A DNA stretch of 64,000 bases from NCBI RefSeq assembly GCF_000165425.1, contig NW_001799619.1, positions 562,578 through 626,577 of the forward strand, in the 5' to 3' direction. A program made the translations under genes and the position numbers. This stretch comes from Paramecium tetraurelia (lineage: Eukaryota > Ciliophora > Oligohymenophorea > Peniculida > Parameciidae). The notes under the pieces were generated by a model. That model was not told the origin of the DNA. It ran no database searches and saw only the letters and a program-made list of their open reading frames with translations. Shown piece after piece: positions 1-11,137 of this stretch. Position 1 is the stretch's first letter. Each line of letters opens with the position of its first letter.

Positions 1-1152
1 AAATATAAAATCACTTTTTTTTCTTAGGTAAAGCCTTCTTTTTTTTTGGTAAACTCTTTAAATAAACATCGTATCTTCTACTCTAAACCATTATTAAGAA
101 TTAATTACATTTAAATCCTCCTTTTCCATAATGGCCCTTTCTCTGATCCTTTAATACATTTCTTCAAGATCCCAAGATCTGATTAGATGATCATACGAAC
201 CAGAATAAAGGAGTCCATTAGCAAGTGCCAAAGTTGTAACTCCATCAATGTGTCCTGAGAAATCCTCTTTCATTTCCCAGTTTTTCATTTCATAAACCCT
301 GATTTTTTTATCATCAGTTCCTACATACAAATAGGGATCATGGACAAGCATGCACAAAGCCCATCCATGTAAACCAACAATGACTTTAATAGGTTGTGGA
401 TTAGGCTGGTCTAATTATGAGAGTTCATAGATGTGTATGAAATTATCAATGGTGCCAAGAATCAAAAGATTCTTATGTACTAAATATGACATGATAGTAA
501 AATTAGGGAATTGAACACTTCTAAGAATGGATTGTTTGTAAGGATCTATTTAGACAACAGTGTTTTTGCCATATAATAAATTAATTTCCTTATCGAAGTT
601 CACATTCATCATATTGATTGGATATCCTATATTGAATATAACTTCGCATTCATTGCTAGTGGTATCCCAGAGTCTCACAGTGCCATCCAAAGAACTAGAT
701 GCCAGTTATCTGATATTTAGGAAATGAATAGATGTGATTTAAGCCTTATGTCCTTGATAAGCATAGACTGGCTCTCCAGTTTTGATGTTATTGGATTTGA
801 TGAAACCATCGTCATATCCGACATAGATGTTGAATTCAGAGAATGTTGCAGCACATATGATATTTCCCTTCATGCTTTATTGATTTTCATCTTAATCCTA
901 TACTGTAGTGTCATCCGAGATTTTGGATATCAGAAATTTGGATGCAATTTGTCTATTCAATAGATCCCAACCTTAAGTAGTTATATAAATACTTTTAACG
1001 TTTCCATCCCTGGAAGCAGAGTAAAGGTAATTGCCATTATTTCCATAAGGACTAACCAATGTAATGATGGCATCTTTGTGTCCTTTGAGTCTGTCTTTAA
1101 ATGCCTTGCTCTTAATCTGTTTAAGAGGTTTTGCAAATTATTATTAATACAT
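1..1152 (-). CDS. WD40-repeat protein (3' end at or beyond window edge)
   Basis: Read on the minus strand with TAA/TAG as Gln, one open frame runs from ATG 1152-1150 (MYQQQFAKP) to the window edge without TGA, about 380 residues. It shows several WD40-type strands: KGHKDAIITL near the start, then SSLDGTVRLWDTTS, GHIDGVTTLALANG and YSGSYDHLIRSWDLEE near the end, so it should fold as a beta-propeller scaffold. No other domain is visible, so the partner and pathway cannot be inferred. The C-terminal tail is basic (KKKK repeats). The true stop may lie just outside the window, or a micro-intron near position 15-60 may bring in a TGA. The start lies 35 bp from the next gene's stop, which is typical spacing here. 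Confidence 0.8.
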
Positions 1153-1187
1153 ATAAATATGAATATTAATATTAATATATATATGAA

Positions 1188-2621
1188 TCAATGTGACACT
1201 GATTTAATAATGTTGACTTGTTATTGATCTTCATTTGAAAATGAAATGGCTTCATAATTACCTACAATTAATAATTAAAAATACATTTTTCCTTATCAAT
1301 ACCAGCTACTTCAGCATCTGAATCAATTCTCAAAACAGCAAATCCTTTGAGAACTATCAAGATGAAGAAAACAAAGAAGGCAACCCAGACTGTGATAATC
1401 AATAATCCTAGCAATTAGCATCCCAATAATTTCATTCCTTTTCCATAGAATAATCCTCCATTGACATCCAATAATCCTGTAAATAAGACTCCAATGAATC
1501 CGCCATGCTAAAATATGAATTAATTGAATACCAAGAAAATAGGGACAACTTAGACTGGATCATCTAATTTGACTTTAGGTAAAGCTGTAGCTGTTAAGGT
1601 GTAAACAATGCCAGCAATAGAAGCAACAATAGTAGTAGCCCAAATCTAAGATTCATGAGCAGCTGCTGAACTGGCCACCAATCCAGCCAATATTCCTCTA
1701 GAGATTGAAAATAGACTTGTTGTTTCTTTTGTAAAGTATCTTGTAAGAAAACTCCAAAATCCTCCTGCAGCTCCAGCAACCAAAGTATTAACTGCCACCA
1801 ATCCTTGAACATATGGAGTTGCTTAGCCAGATTAAATTTAACCGCCATTTATGAACATCCATGTAGCAAAGAGTATGACTGTTCCAAATGCCACATATAT
1901 TGAAGTGAATGGTTAGAAGTTCAAAGAAGAATTTGGATCAAATCTATATTTTCTTGGTTTGGATACAACTGTCACTACTAAGGCAGCAACACCAGCCGAA
2001 TAGAAGATGAAACCTGATCCTGCCATGTCTTTGTATCCTAATTTAGTTAACCAACCGTTGGAATTTGTCCAATGAACTATTGCAGGTGATACGAATCCTG
2101 AATAAAAGAGAGCCAAAACACCCCAGGCTAAGAATGTTAATCTTTCAGCTGCTCCACCTGATACAATTGATACTCCAATGCAGGATAATGTAGCTTTGAA
2201 CACTAAAATAATAATTAAAATTAACTACCGAAATTTGAATAATCATTTTATGCTTCTGTTGCTGCCCAATTGTATGCTCCAAGCTTTGTGCCTCCCAAGA
2301 AGAATGTTCCAAAATCATCACCATAAGAAAATCCATAGCCGAACTATTTTGAATTATTAATAAATATCTTACCAACCAATATATCAATACTGTCAAACAC
2401 ATTCCGAGAAATACCTTTATAACTATTGACTAAGCATTCTTATATCTAACAGATCCAGCCTCCAAAAATCCAAAACCCAATTAAGAAAATGCTAGTACAA
2501 TGCCAGCAATCAGCAACCAATCTTCATCTAAATGGCTTCCCCCAGTTGCTCCTGCTGATGGATTTGGGGCTGAAGGAGGAGGATTTGCTGTGTTAGGACT
2601 GTCAAGATAATGTTGTTACAT
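1188..2621 (-). CDS. Ammonium transporter (AMT/MEP/Rh) family protein lacking the twin histidines
   Basis: Start ATG 2621 (MQQHYLDSPNTANP), stop TGA 1190-1188. Removing three introns (29, 26 and 23 nt) leaves 452 codons, so 451 residues, normal for an 11-TM AMT. Recognisable family blocks: AFSQLGFGFLEAGSVRYKN in the first helices, GVSIVSGGAAERL, the GSG helix (KDMAGSGFIFYSAG), SRGILAGLVASS, LPKVKLDDPV and a short cytosolic tail beginning RIDSDAEVAGID. AMT proteins move ammonium across membranes. The two pore histidines of the family, in GSGVVH and DDPxDAVAVH, align with Phe here, so ordinary deprotonation-coupled transport is doubtful. It may be a sensor or an altered-selectivity channel (inference). 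Family call is strong; function is uncertain. Confidence 0.9.
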
Positions 2622-2651
2622 AGTTTGAAATATAAATTAATAATTTAACAA

Positions 2652-3651
2652 TCATTTTTCTTTAATCTTAAATAAGGGAACTTTGGCCTTTGATAATTTA
2701 TTTGATTTTGATTTAGGTTCAATCAATCCTCTTCTAACAAAACCATCAAATTCACTCTTCACCAATAAATCTCCTTGAGTAACATGTCTCAAGTGACTCT
2801 TCAATTAGTCATCTAATACAAATTCATCTTAAGTTACTTCCACTCTACAATTAGATCTTAATACTTACTTTTTATTTCCTACTTTTATTGGCACCAAGTT
2901 TCTCCCTGACAGTTTTCTTGCTCTTTCTAATAGTCTTTTCTCTTTTCTCTTCTATTTCCTTTTTTGTTATCTCAACTTAGCCTCAGCATTAAGTTCTTTC
3001 TTAATTTTTTTGACTAATAAGAGTTCATGATTTTTTTGTTTTTCAATTAACCTATCAACCACTTCTTTTCCATGAATTTTTTAAATCTTGCTCATCTTTT
3101 TCTATTTCTTTTTCTCTCGCTCTCTAATATAGTTGCTTGATTAAATACCTTTGTGTCAACTTTTAGGCTTTCTCTGCTTCTGTCTCTTCATTTTATAATC
3201 TCTGATGAGATCTAATTTCTTTTTTTACTACATCATCCAACAATTCATTATAATCTTTTAATTAAGGATTATATGATTATCCTGGATGAGGGGTTACAAC
3301 AGCCTTCACTTCGGTTCCTAACACTTTCTTTTAATTTCCTTCCTCTGACCATAGATCTTAAATTTCATTCTGCTATTGTATTTATTATAGCTTTTTCTAT
3401 TATTCTGCCATATTTTAGATGGTTATTTTTTCCTATTAGGACTAATTCTTGGGATCTATTGGTTTTTTCTTAAATCTCTCCTTATTTTCATAAATATTGA
3501 CTGGCTAAGCATCAACTTAAAAATCCACAGGCTTAGCATCATTTTATGTAAAATCTATATTTTCGAATTCACCCATCTCTACTATGATGTTCTTTCTCCA
3601 TCGCTGTGTTCCTTGCCGAGCTCTCAAGTTTTTCTTCTTAATATTTAGCAT
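2652..3651 (-). CDS. NOP53: Nop53/GLTSCR2-like 60S ribosome-assembly factor
   Basis: Start ATG 3651 (MLNIKKKNLRARQGTQRW), stop TGA 2654-2652; about 325 residues after micro-introns (the length requires at least one). The N-terminus has a WRKN motif and the middle is a long Lys/Glu/Arg coiled coil. The C-terminus reads LRHVTQGDLLVKSEFDGF then VRRGLIEPK, matching the Nop53 end (gD/xxDRFxSLQRRGxxE). Nop53 recruits the exosome-Mtr4 complex to pre-60S particles to trim 7S pre-rRNA; that role is known for the family and inferred here. The start is 30 bp upstream of the next gene on the same strand after its own stop. The homology is seen mainly at the two ends, since coiled coils diverge freely. 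Confidence 0.65.
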
Positions 3652-3890
3652 GTATTAATAATTTTATTATTCTCATAGGATTTAATACACGAAATTATAA
3701 TTAAGATGCTGAAATAATCCATTTAAAATTAATTTCGCTTCATTTGGCAAATGGTTGGAGGTGGTATGTATTTAAAAAAAATTAATTCCTATATATATAT
3801 ACAATAAAATACTTTAATATATTAATGAACGAATAAATAAGAATTACAAGAAATTGTTAAACTAGTATTATAAATATTAATACTAATAAT

Positions 3891-5381
3891 TCAATAGAAT
3901 CTGTGATATTAATATTATTGTTGTTGCATGATATAATATTGTTATTATTGCTGTAACTGTTACTACATATTATTGTACCATTATTATTATTAAATTTAGA
4001 ATTGTTACTATTATTATTACTATTATAATTAATATTAATTATAATAATATGATAACTAATTATTATAATTAAAAATTTAATTATTATTATATTCTTCTTG
4101 TTATTATTTGTGTTATTGACACTATTTAATTAATAAATGTGTATCTATTTAATTCTCATAGTCCTTTTCATTTAATGTTACTTACTTAACAATAGCTTAT
4201 TCTTCTTAATTTTCAGATTGTTAATTTATTCCGCCTTTTTGATTTATCAAATTAGGATACAGCTATTTGTAATAGTACTTCAGTCTTGAAGTCTCTTCTA
4301 CTAGAGTATAATCCACTGGTATTTGATCTTGTTTCGTGTATAACATAAATATGTCGTTTTCAAATATTTGAGTTATTTCATATACCTGTGAAATGATTAA
4401 AAAACTCTTACTTTTTTAAATTCCAGTTCGTTGGTTTAATCAATTTAAAATAGTAAAGCCATTCCTTTGTCTGAATATTGTCTTTCTTGATTTGATTTCA
4501 TCAAAATGCTCTATACTTTTAGAATTATGTCTTTTGAATTTTTTGCAAGATTTTATTTCTTTAAGTATAATTTTACACATTTGTCAAATTTAATAGCCAA
4601 GAATAACGGATGTTTGATTTTATGTCTAATATTCGGAGCTGTGAAGTAATTAATTAAGCCTTGGATCGTATTATCGACTTTCAATAAATTTTTGGGCTGA
4701 TTCTTTCTTTCTTTCTTGACAAAATCTTTGTCTAGGTTTTCTGGTAAAAATGGATCAATAATTAGTTGAATATTATTATTGAGAGCCTGTTATCTGGCGT
4801 GCTTACGAGAATCTACAAATATATAGGGGGAACATTTTGCATCGATCACAAATTACTGGCTGCTATTGATTTAAGTAATGACCACGAGGATTTAGAACTT
4901 TTGATACTTAAAATTATGTATAACACAATACTTCATTCTTATACGAAGTTGTATTGAACTTTAATTATCTTAATATTGAAATCCCATTTCTAAAGACCCC
5001 CTCTGTACAACCTTTGGCAGCCAATGCTCTCCATTTCCATTTTATCGTAGTTATGTTTAACAATATAGATATTTGCTACTATGGTTAGTGTATTCAGTAT
5101 GTGATGTTCCAAATCATTGTCGATCTACATGATATAAAAGATGTTGTTACTTTTAATTAACACTCTAGCTCAGGGATGTTCCAAGATTTGTGCCAATTCC
5201 AACCAATGTTTGCACTAAAAGGAAAGGGTTTCCATAACTTTAAATCAAGCGAATAGCCCTGATTCGAGTTCTAATACTTAATGACATTAGAAGCTTCTAT
5301 TCTGAGAGTTTGCCCATTATGAACAATATTATTGTTAAATGGCTGCCATTCCCATTTCACAACTTCATTAGTTGATAACAT
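3891..5381 (-). CDS. Hypothetical protein with glutamine-rich C-terminal tail
   Basis: Start ATG 5381 (MLSTNEVVKWEWQPFNNN), stop TGA 3893-3891. Three introns (26, 38 and 26 nt) give a whole-codon length of 466 residues. The N-terminal 350 residues look globular, with WHKSWNIPELE, IIDPFLPENL and YTLVEETSRLKYYYKQLYP, but match no family I recognise. The last 110 residues are very rich in Gln, Asn and Tyr; most Gln codons are TAA, so at DNA level the tail looks like an ATT/TTA repeat. The first 5-nt of the second intron, and its 38-nt length, are less certain than the rest. A zinc finger that appears in one alternative frame is an artefact of skipping that intron. Confidence 0.65.
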
Positions 5382-5872
5382 AGACTAATTTTAATTATGC
5401 AAAGATTCAATTTATGTTAACATTTATATATATGAATATAAAGTAATGCAAAATAAAGATTAATTAACACTTCAAAAACCTGAGTGAAAAAATTTTAACT
5501 AAGCCATAAAATCTAATTAAACTTTATTTCATTCAACTTAATTATTAATAAAACATAATTAAGATAAGTTTATTTTAATTATTAAACCATCCCTATGTTT
5601 ACATAATAATTATTTAAATTTTTTCTCCCTGTTATTGAATCAGATAAGTTATTTCGATTAATGAGTATCCTCTCTTTGCTTAGTTAGTTGAATTATGTCT
5701 AGCTTATTTAGCATGAAATAAAGGAGTACATTATAATTTCGAGAATCCTTAATTGTCATAAATCACCTAATAAACTATTCTAATCAAACAAAATTTGAAT
5801 AATATAACGAAGATTAAAAAAATAATAACATAAAATTACTTTTTTTATTATTAATATTACTAAATATATACT
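5382..5872. other. AT-rich intergenic region
   Basis: About 490 bp between divergently spaced minus-strand genes. It has A/T runs and no open frame with family signals. A 38-codon frame on the minus strand (near 5650-5760) contains Gln codons but is no longer than expected by chance with one stop codon. Confidence 0.5.
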
Positions 5873-6436
5873 TCATTATTGTGCTATCTCATGCTCTTTT
5901 TCAGCATCCTCTTCCGTATAAGGAATTGGAGGGTCCACATCTGGGTAGAGACGCTTTGTTAAAATATAACAATGAGGTGGATCAATGTCTGTATAATAAT
6001 TTTTTTTGTATGTTGTTTTCTCAAACCCATGTCTGGAATAAAATTGAAATCCTATTTCATTGCTAACCCACATGTGCAAATATATAGTTCTTATCTCTTC
6101 ATGAGATCTAACTCTATTTATTAATTCATTCAAAAGTTATGTGCCAAATCCCAAACGACGGTATGCATCCAAAACACCAAATGTCATTATATAGGCAGTC
6201 TTTTTCCCATCCTTTTCCTCTATCCTTGCTGTTATAGCTCCAACTGCAATATCATTATAGTAACCTACACAATACTAATTTTAAATACCAAGAGTAGAAA
6301 AGTCAGAATAGGTTAGAATTTTTATATAAAAGTTTTCACTATATGTTACTGGCAAGGTCTTCTAGGTAATGACTTTGAACTATTCCAAATTTTTAAAGTT
6401 GATATCTCCAAAAGTCAATTTAGGCTTCTATTCCAT
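5873..6436 (-). CDS. NAA50: N-alpha-acetyltransferase 50 (NatE catalytic subunit)
   Basis: A single exon, start ATG 6436 ([19 protein letters not shown]), stop TGA 5875-5873, 187 residues, the usual NAA50 size. The GNAT fold is clear: [27 protein letters not shown], the acetyl-CoA P-loop region RRLGFGTQLL, then [19 protein letters not shown] and [18 protein letters not shown]. The FPVxY substrate segment of human NAA50 appears as [10 protein letters not shown], and YKKNYY plus the IYLHxxxSNE helix are diagnostic of NAA50 against other NATs. It acetylates N-terminal Met-hydrophobic ends and usually associates with the ribosome-bound NatA complex. The acidic tail ([12 protein letters not shown]) is longer than in animals. 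It lies beside the NatC subunit NAA35. Confidence 0.92.
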
Positions 6437-6907
6437 TAATAAATATATAAAAATTAAAAAATAGCCGAAATGAATTTGACAAGAACTTCTTGTTTAAAAT
6501 ACTTTTCACTAAAAAATTGAAAAGTACAGAGTACATTGATCAAGTTAGATATTTAAGAAATATATTCAATATTCAAATGCAAATAATTAAAAAAAAGATC
6601 AATTTAGATAATATTTCCATTATTCATCCTATATATGTTGATCTAAACCTGTATTATTTTTAAGTATTGATAAATAAGATTGATTAGATTCAAAACGGAA
6701 TTCTTAGAGAATTTTCATTGTTTTTTTAGTAATTTTATTATTTTGAATACATAAAATGTTTAACTAAATACTCGATTATACAAGCACAAAAAGTAGAAAA
6801 TATAATAATGTCGAAATCTTTGAGAAAAATTCATTAATATATATTTTTAACAACCACCAAAAACTTTGAATGAAATACTAATCATCATATAATAAAATTA
6901 TTTTGAA
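6437..6907. other. AT-rich intergenic region
   Basis: About 470 bp upstream of NAA50 and downstream of NAA35. Only A/T-rich sequence with short runs is seen; no RNA fold or convincing frame was found. Confidence 0.5.
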
Positions 6908-8917
6908 TCATTATTATAATGCAATTAACTCTATTTAAGGTACAAATGGGACTGTTGTTTTCTTATATGAAATTTAGTATTTTTAATTTTGCATCAATTT
7001 CATAGCATTTACTGATGTCACAACACAAATCTAGAAAAATGATAATAAACTATAAAATACCATAACCAAATCCTTTGATTGATCTTACATTTATTAAGGC
7101 AGAATTTTATTTTCTTTGGCTTAGGCAAAAAGCTATTAAGCTTCACTTAGGGATGAACTGACAAATTTGAGTGTGTCTTAGAATGATCCATAAGAATTCA
7201 TCTTTTGGGTGTATTCTTCAAATTTAACGGCTTTGATGTAGTAACAAGTATCGAAGATCTTCATTCTATTGGAATATCTATGATTCATGTCTTGGACTTT
7301 CTTGATTAATCCATTTTCCATTAAGGTATAATACAATCTGGATAAGCCCTCTTATTATTATAACATCTTACTCTAAAAAGACAATTCAATCCTTTCCAAT
7401 ATTGAATTTCAGAGTGCATTTGATCTATAAATGGAGATACTTTTGGTTTCTTTTTATTTTGGTTCTACAATTACTCTCTTTGTGAATTGGTCAATTGACT
7501 AACATAGTTGCTTCTATTTCTATCAAGAATGGTTGTCAAATACTCTAAATAGAAGTAAATGCTAGCATAATCTACATCTGAATAGAGTTCTAGATCAAAA
7601 CCATATTATAGTTATTGAATCATGGATTATACAGCAATCTCATAACTGAAGATCATTAAAGGATTTTTGTTTTTAAAGATGTCTTGGTCAATTTAATTGC
7701 TATGATGGACAAGTATTGACAAATGAGAATAATTTTTATGGAAATCTCTACTTTTTCTAAATTTAGATCTTAATTATTTAATGATGTATTCATAGGTGAC
7801 AGGTACTAGACAATCTTGATATTCCTTAAATACATTTTGATATAATTAATCAAAATTCTGGGAAAACATTTTATTAAGTGTTCCGATAATAATATTAATC
7901 CAAGGAGTTTAATGAAAGAATAAGAATTAATCATATTTAAATAGATTTTATTCTAGATAAGCTCTAATTAAAATATTCTTAGGATAATCGTGAATTAGAG
8001 CACAAATTTTCTATTGAATAATAAAGTAATTGCGTTCTGCACTTAAATCAAGTACTGCTTCTAATTAATTAAGCATGATGCTAAAGTACTCATATGGATT
8101 TTCAATATATGGTATTTTCCTCATACTGATCATAGATTTGAGATGCTTAAGAATTGTTGCACTCTAATAATTTGACATGTCCTTTCCCATAGCCTTAGTT
8201 GAAACAACAGCATCAAATCTTTTCCTGATAAATTCGATATGATCTGTTATTTATTTTTATGATTCAGCATTGAATGGCTATTAAAGACATTGCACAATTA
8301 AGCAAAAACCCTTAAGTACTTTAATTCTTGAGGACAGGGCATCAGCTATAGTTAATTGCTTAGATTTCTTAACTTTGCCACTTAATTCGGTATCCAAAGG
8401 ATTTAATGTGGTTGTCAATAACTCTTAAATAGTGGGTATTCTTTTGTTTCTGAAACTGAAAACTGATGGATTATAATCCTCTTCTCTGAGGAATGGAGCA
8501 TCTTTGATTGTTTTGAAGATTTGACTTCCTACTGTATTCAAAGTATCAAACAAAGCTCTAACAAATGGATTGTCCCATAAAGAATCATCATACTAATATA
8601 CTAATGTGTAAATGGTCTAAGCTAATGCATTTCCATTTAGCCAACATGTAATTTTCTGAATTACTAAATCAAAGAGTCCTATAAGCTAAATAATTAGTTT
8701 GAACAAGCTTTACTTCTTCATTAGTAAGTTGTGATCCTGATTTTATCTAATTAGATTGCAATAATTTTTAAGGAGTATCTGCATCAGCCAAACCCAGTTT
8801 TACATCTATTTTTTTGTCAAATAATTCGGTAGCTGACATAGCCTCAAATAATGAAAATCCTTCTGCTAAGAGAATTTCTCCATTTTTTAGACTCTTAAGT
8901 TCTGCTGTAATATCCAT
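6908..8917 (-). CDS. NAA35: NatC auxiliary subunit NAA35 (Mak10)
   Basis: Start ATG 8917 (MDITAELKSLKNGEILLAEG), stop TGA 6910-6908; about 640 residues. The Mak10 hallmark GFSLFEAMSATELFDKKID is at residues 19-37, and after a 28-nt intron the next block DLVIQKITCWLNGNALAQ plus TIYTLVY matches the family's WLEGHSLAQTVFTCLY. The rest is alpha-helical, as in known Mak10 structures, and a 30-nt intron lies near the C-terminus. NAA35 is the large scaffold that anchors the catalytic subunit NAA30 to the ribosome; NatC acetylates Met-Leu, Met-Ile and similar ends. NAA30 and NAA38 are not in this window. The product is assigned from the N-terminal signatures; the C-terminal half is less conserved. 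Confidence 0.88.
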
Positions 8918-9467
8918 TAATTAAATTAATGTCTAAAAGTAAGGCGCAATTTTATAACGACTAAGACATTGAATATGAGCAATCTCACTATACAACTAAT
9001 CTATTCAACACTCATAAATATACTATATAAAAGATGCCAGGGTTTTAATGATATAGAATTAGAAAACCTCAAGCATAAAGGAATTCCATTAAATAATTAG
9101 AATACTCAAAATGTCTAAATAACTTAAAAAATGGAATCCACATTCAATTAATACATCCAAACATTCTAATTTCATATTGAATTAATAAATATTCACAATG
9201 AATGTATATAACATTTTAAGAAAAAAAATTTATATTTTTTTGTTTTTGTGTTATTACATGCAAAGATTGTATACTAATTTTGTAGACAAATTTGATTATG
9301 AGTAGTTTCTAAAATTTGAATATTTAAAAACAATGAAAACTTATTTAGATTATTACAATAATTATTTAATGTTAATGACAAAAAGGACACGCGTCTTCAT
9401 CATCCTATTTTGAGAATTGTAGGATGAATTATTTCAATATTTAATATATATATATATATATAGTTTA
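8918..9467. other. Intergenic region with (TA)n tract
   Basis: About 550 bp without a supported gene. A plus-strand frame of about 110 codons starting near 8975 uses TAA/TAG freely but shows no family signal and is within chance length for a one-stop code. A (TA)n run occupies about 9445-9462, directly before the folded RNA candidate. Confidence 0.45.
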
Positions 9468-9570
9468 GTCAGATAGTTTTAAGTCCATGCGTAACAAGAG
9501 TTTGGAGACCAGACTTGATTCCGCAATTGGATTTAATTCTCGCTCATCATTTGGTCAATCTGACCAGGGA
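9461..9570. ncRNA. Candidate structured non-coding RNA of unknown class
   Basis: This is a GC-richer island in AT-rich DNA with nested complementarity. GTCAGAT (9468-9474) pairs with ATCTGAC (9558-9564). Inside, TTAAGTCC (9479-9486) pairs with GGATTTAA (9529-9536), TGCG (9488-9491) with CGCA (9522-9525), and AGTTTGG (9499-9505) with CCAGACT (9509-9515) over an AGA loop. An alternative hairpin TGGTCA-ATC-TGACCA (9552-9566) would exclude the outer helix. On the minus strand an ATGATGA (9550-9544) and a CTGA (9472-9469) resemble boxes C and D about 80 nt apart, but they are not flanked by a convincing terminal stem. It does not match tRNA, 5S, U1, U2, U5 or U6. Strand and class are undecided. 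Confidence 0.4.
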
Positions 9571-9639
9571 AGGATCGAGGAAAATAAATACATATTATTT
9601 GTTTAAATATTTATTACAAATCTGGGATTTTATGGGTTA

Positions 9640-10140
9640 TTAAAATAAATAATGAATTTTGAAATTCTTGGGCTTCTTTCATAATTGCCATCTAAGAAAT
9701 ATGTCAGGAAACTATTCGAATATGCTTATTTATTTAGAAACAAACTCAACTCATTTTAAGAATATATGGAAACACCTGTAAGTGCTTCATTGCCATAAGA
9801 TTTATAAATATCCGAGAAATAAGCTCATACTCTCATTATAGGATTGGTAAGGCTTTTAGAGAATGCAGAATTGCTATAATGGAATGAGTAGGCAATATTG
9901 TCGATCTTTCCATCTAATTTTGATTAGTAATTAGCTAAATTGTTAACAGATTCTATACTTTAGATCTCTGAATGTAAGATATTTCTTAAACTCTTAATAG
10001 TGTGTGATAAGATTACTAATCGAGAAATTTGTTAGGCAGATTCGCTGATTGATATTGATTGGAGAGTGGATATATAAATTTAGACGCACAATTAATAGAA
10101 GGTATTGTTCTATATAAATAATTAATAGGTTAATATGCCT
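9640..10140 (-). pseudogene. Probable decayed helical gene, sorting-nexin/BAR-like
   Basis: One minus-strand frame keeps protein-like helical sequence for about 160 codons: ILSHTIKSLRNILHSEI, SVNNLANYQSKLDGKID, YSFHYSNSAFSKSLTNP, then an in-frame TGA (9827-9825), then YFSDIYKSYGNEALTG and FLNKQAYSNSFLTYFLDG in the same frame. The spacing of hydrophobic residues recalls the C-terminal BAR helices of sorting nexins, which end in a coiled coil of this kind. No GT...AG intron removes the TGA, and no ATG or clear first exon is seen, so a decaying duplicate is the simplest reading. Duplicate loss after whole-genome duplication is common in Paramecium. It could instead be a chance open frame; the family call is tentative. 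Confidence 0.33.
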
Positions 10141-10310
10141 GTGTTATTCTTATAATTGGAGACTTTAAATACATAAAAAAATACAAAGGAAAATGTGACA
10201 TTTCAGCTTAACTAAAATGAAGTTAATAATTTTCACAACAATCTGTGTAAAATAAAAGAATAATTATAAACTTTGGCTTAGTGATATTATTTATATAAAT
10301 TTAAAATAAA

Positions 10311-10953
10311 ATGTCAGAAAAAGTCAAAATTCTAATGTTAGGAGAAGGTGCTGTTGGCAAATCATCACTCCTAAATCGTTATGTGGACGAAAAGTTTTCT
10401 GAAAATATCCAAGCTACGTTGGGAGTGGAGTATAGATAGAAAATTCTTACATAAGGAGAAAAGCAATTGATTGTTTAGGTTTGGGACACTGCAGGTAACT
10501 ATTGGGTCTAGTGTTTAGGTTAAGAGAGATTTAGAGTTATTACTCCAATTTTTTATAGAAATGCTTAAGCAGTGTCTTTGGTTTATAGTGTTGTGGATAA
10601 AAACTCATTTTAATAAGTTTAAACTTGGATTGATAATTTAAAAGATTAAATTGATTGTGAATAAGTCTCTATAGTTTTAGTTGCAAATAAGTGCGATATA
10701 GCATAAAGGGAAGTAACTACTTTGGAAGGCTAACAATTAGCTTAAAAAGTATTTTGTTATTCTATCCAAGTATTAAATTAAATATTTTGAATGTTCAGCA
10801 AGGACAGGCGCATAAGTAAAGGAAATGTATACAGAATTAGTTTAATAAATACTCATTAGAAGAGGATAAATTAATAGTTCTCAAGGCGGAGAAAAAAATC
10901 AATAAAACATTCAATTAGATGGAGGTGAAACATAACCATAAAAATGTTGTTGA
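10311..10953 (+). CDS. Rab-family small GTPase
   Basis: Start ATG 10311 (MSEKVKILMLGEGAVGKSSL), stop TGA 10951-10953. Introns of 24 nt (10495-10518) and 22 nt (10749-10770) leave 198 residues, the normal Rab size. All five G motifs are present: GEGAVGKSS (P-loop), ATLGVEY (switch I Thr), WDTAGQERF (switch II), NKCD and the SAR box in FECSARTGA. It ends QKCC, a double-cysteine geranylgeranylation site, so it should be membrane-anchored and act in vesicle traffic. The first intron splits the DTAG/QER codons, a common position in this family. The subfamily is uncertain; the effector loop is not diagnostic by eye. It is divergent from the next gene. Confidence 0.93.
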
Positions 10954-11137
10954 TAAATTTATAATCAAAAAATTCTTTATGTCATAATTAAATTTAGAGA
11001 AAATTATTATTATCTAAATTATTTCTAAAATAAAGTTTTAGAATGAAATATTAATAATTATAGGTGCAAACTAAATATTATTACATCCTAAATCACATAT
11101 TTCAAGAAATATAGCTTTTAGAATATTCTACCTTCTA

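Noticed and set aside
4766-4957. CxxC pair that looks like a zinc finger (VICDRCK) in the Q-tail protein
   Set aside because: It is in the wrong frame; accepting the 38-nt intron puts the region in a frame without the Cys cluster.
8975-9300. Plus frame of about 110 codons
   Set aside because: Such lengths arise by chance when TGA is the only stop in AT-rich DNA; no motif supports it.
9461-9570. tRNA or ordinary box C/D snoRNA
   Set aside because: No cloverleaf or B box; the C and D-like motifs lack a flanking terminal stem.
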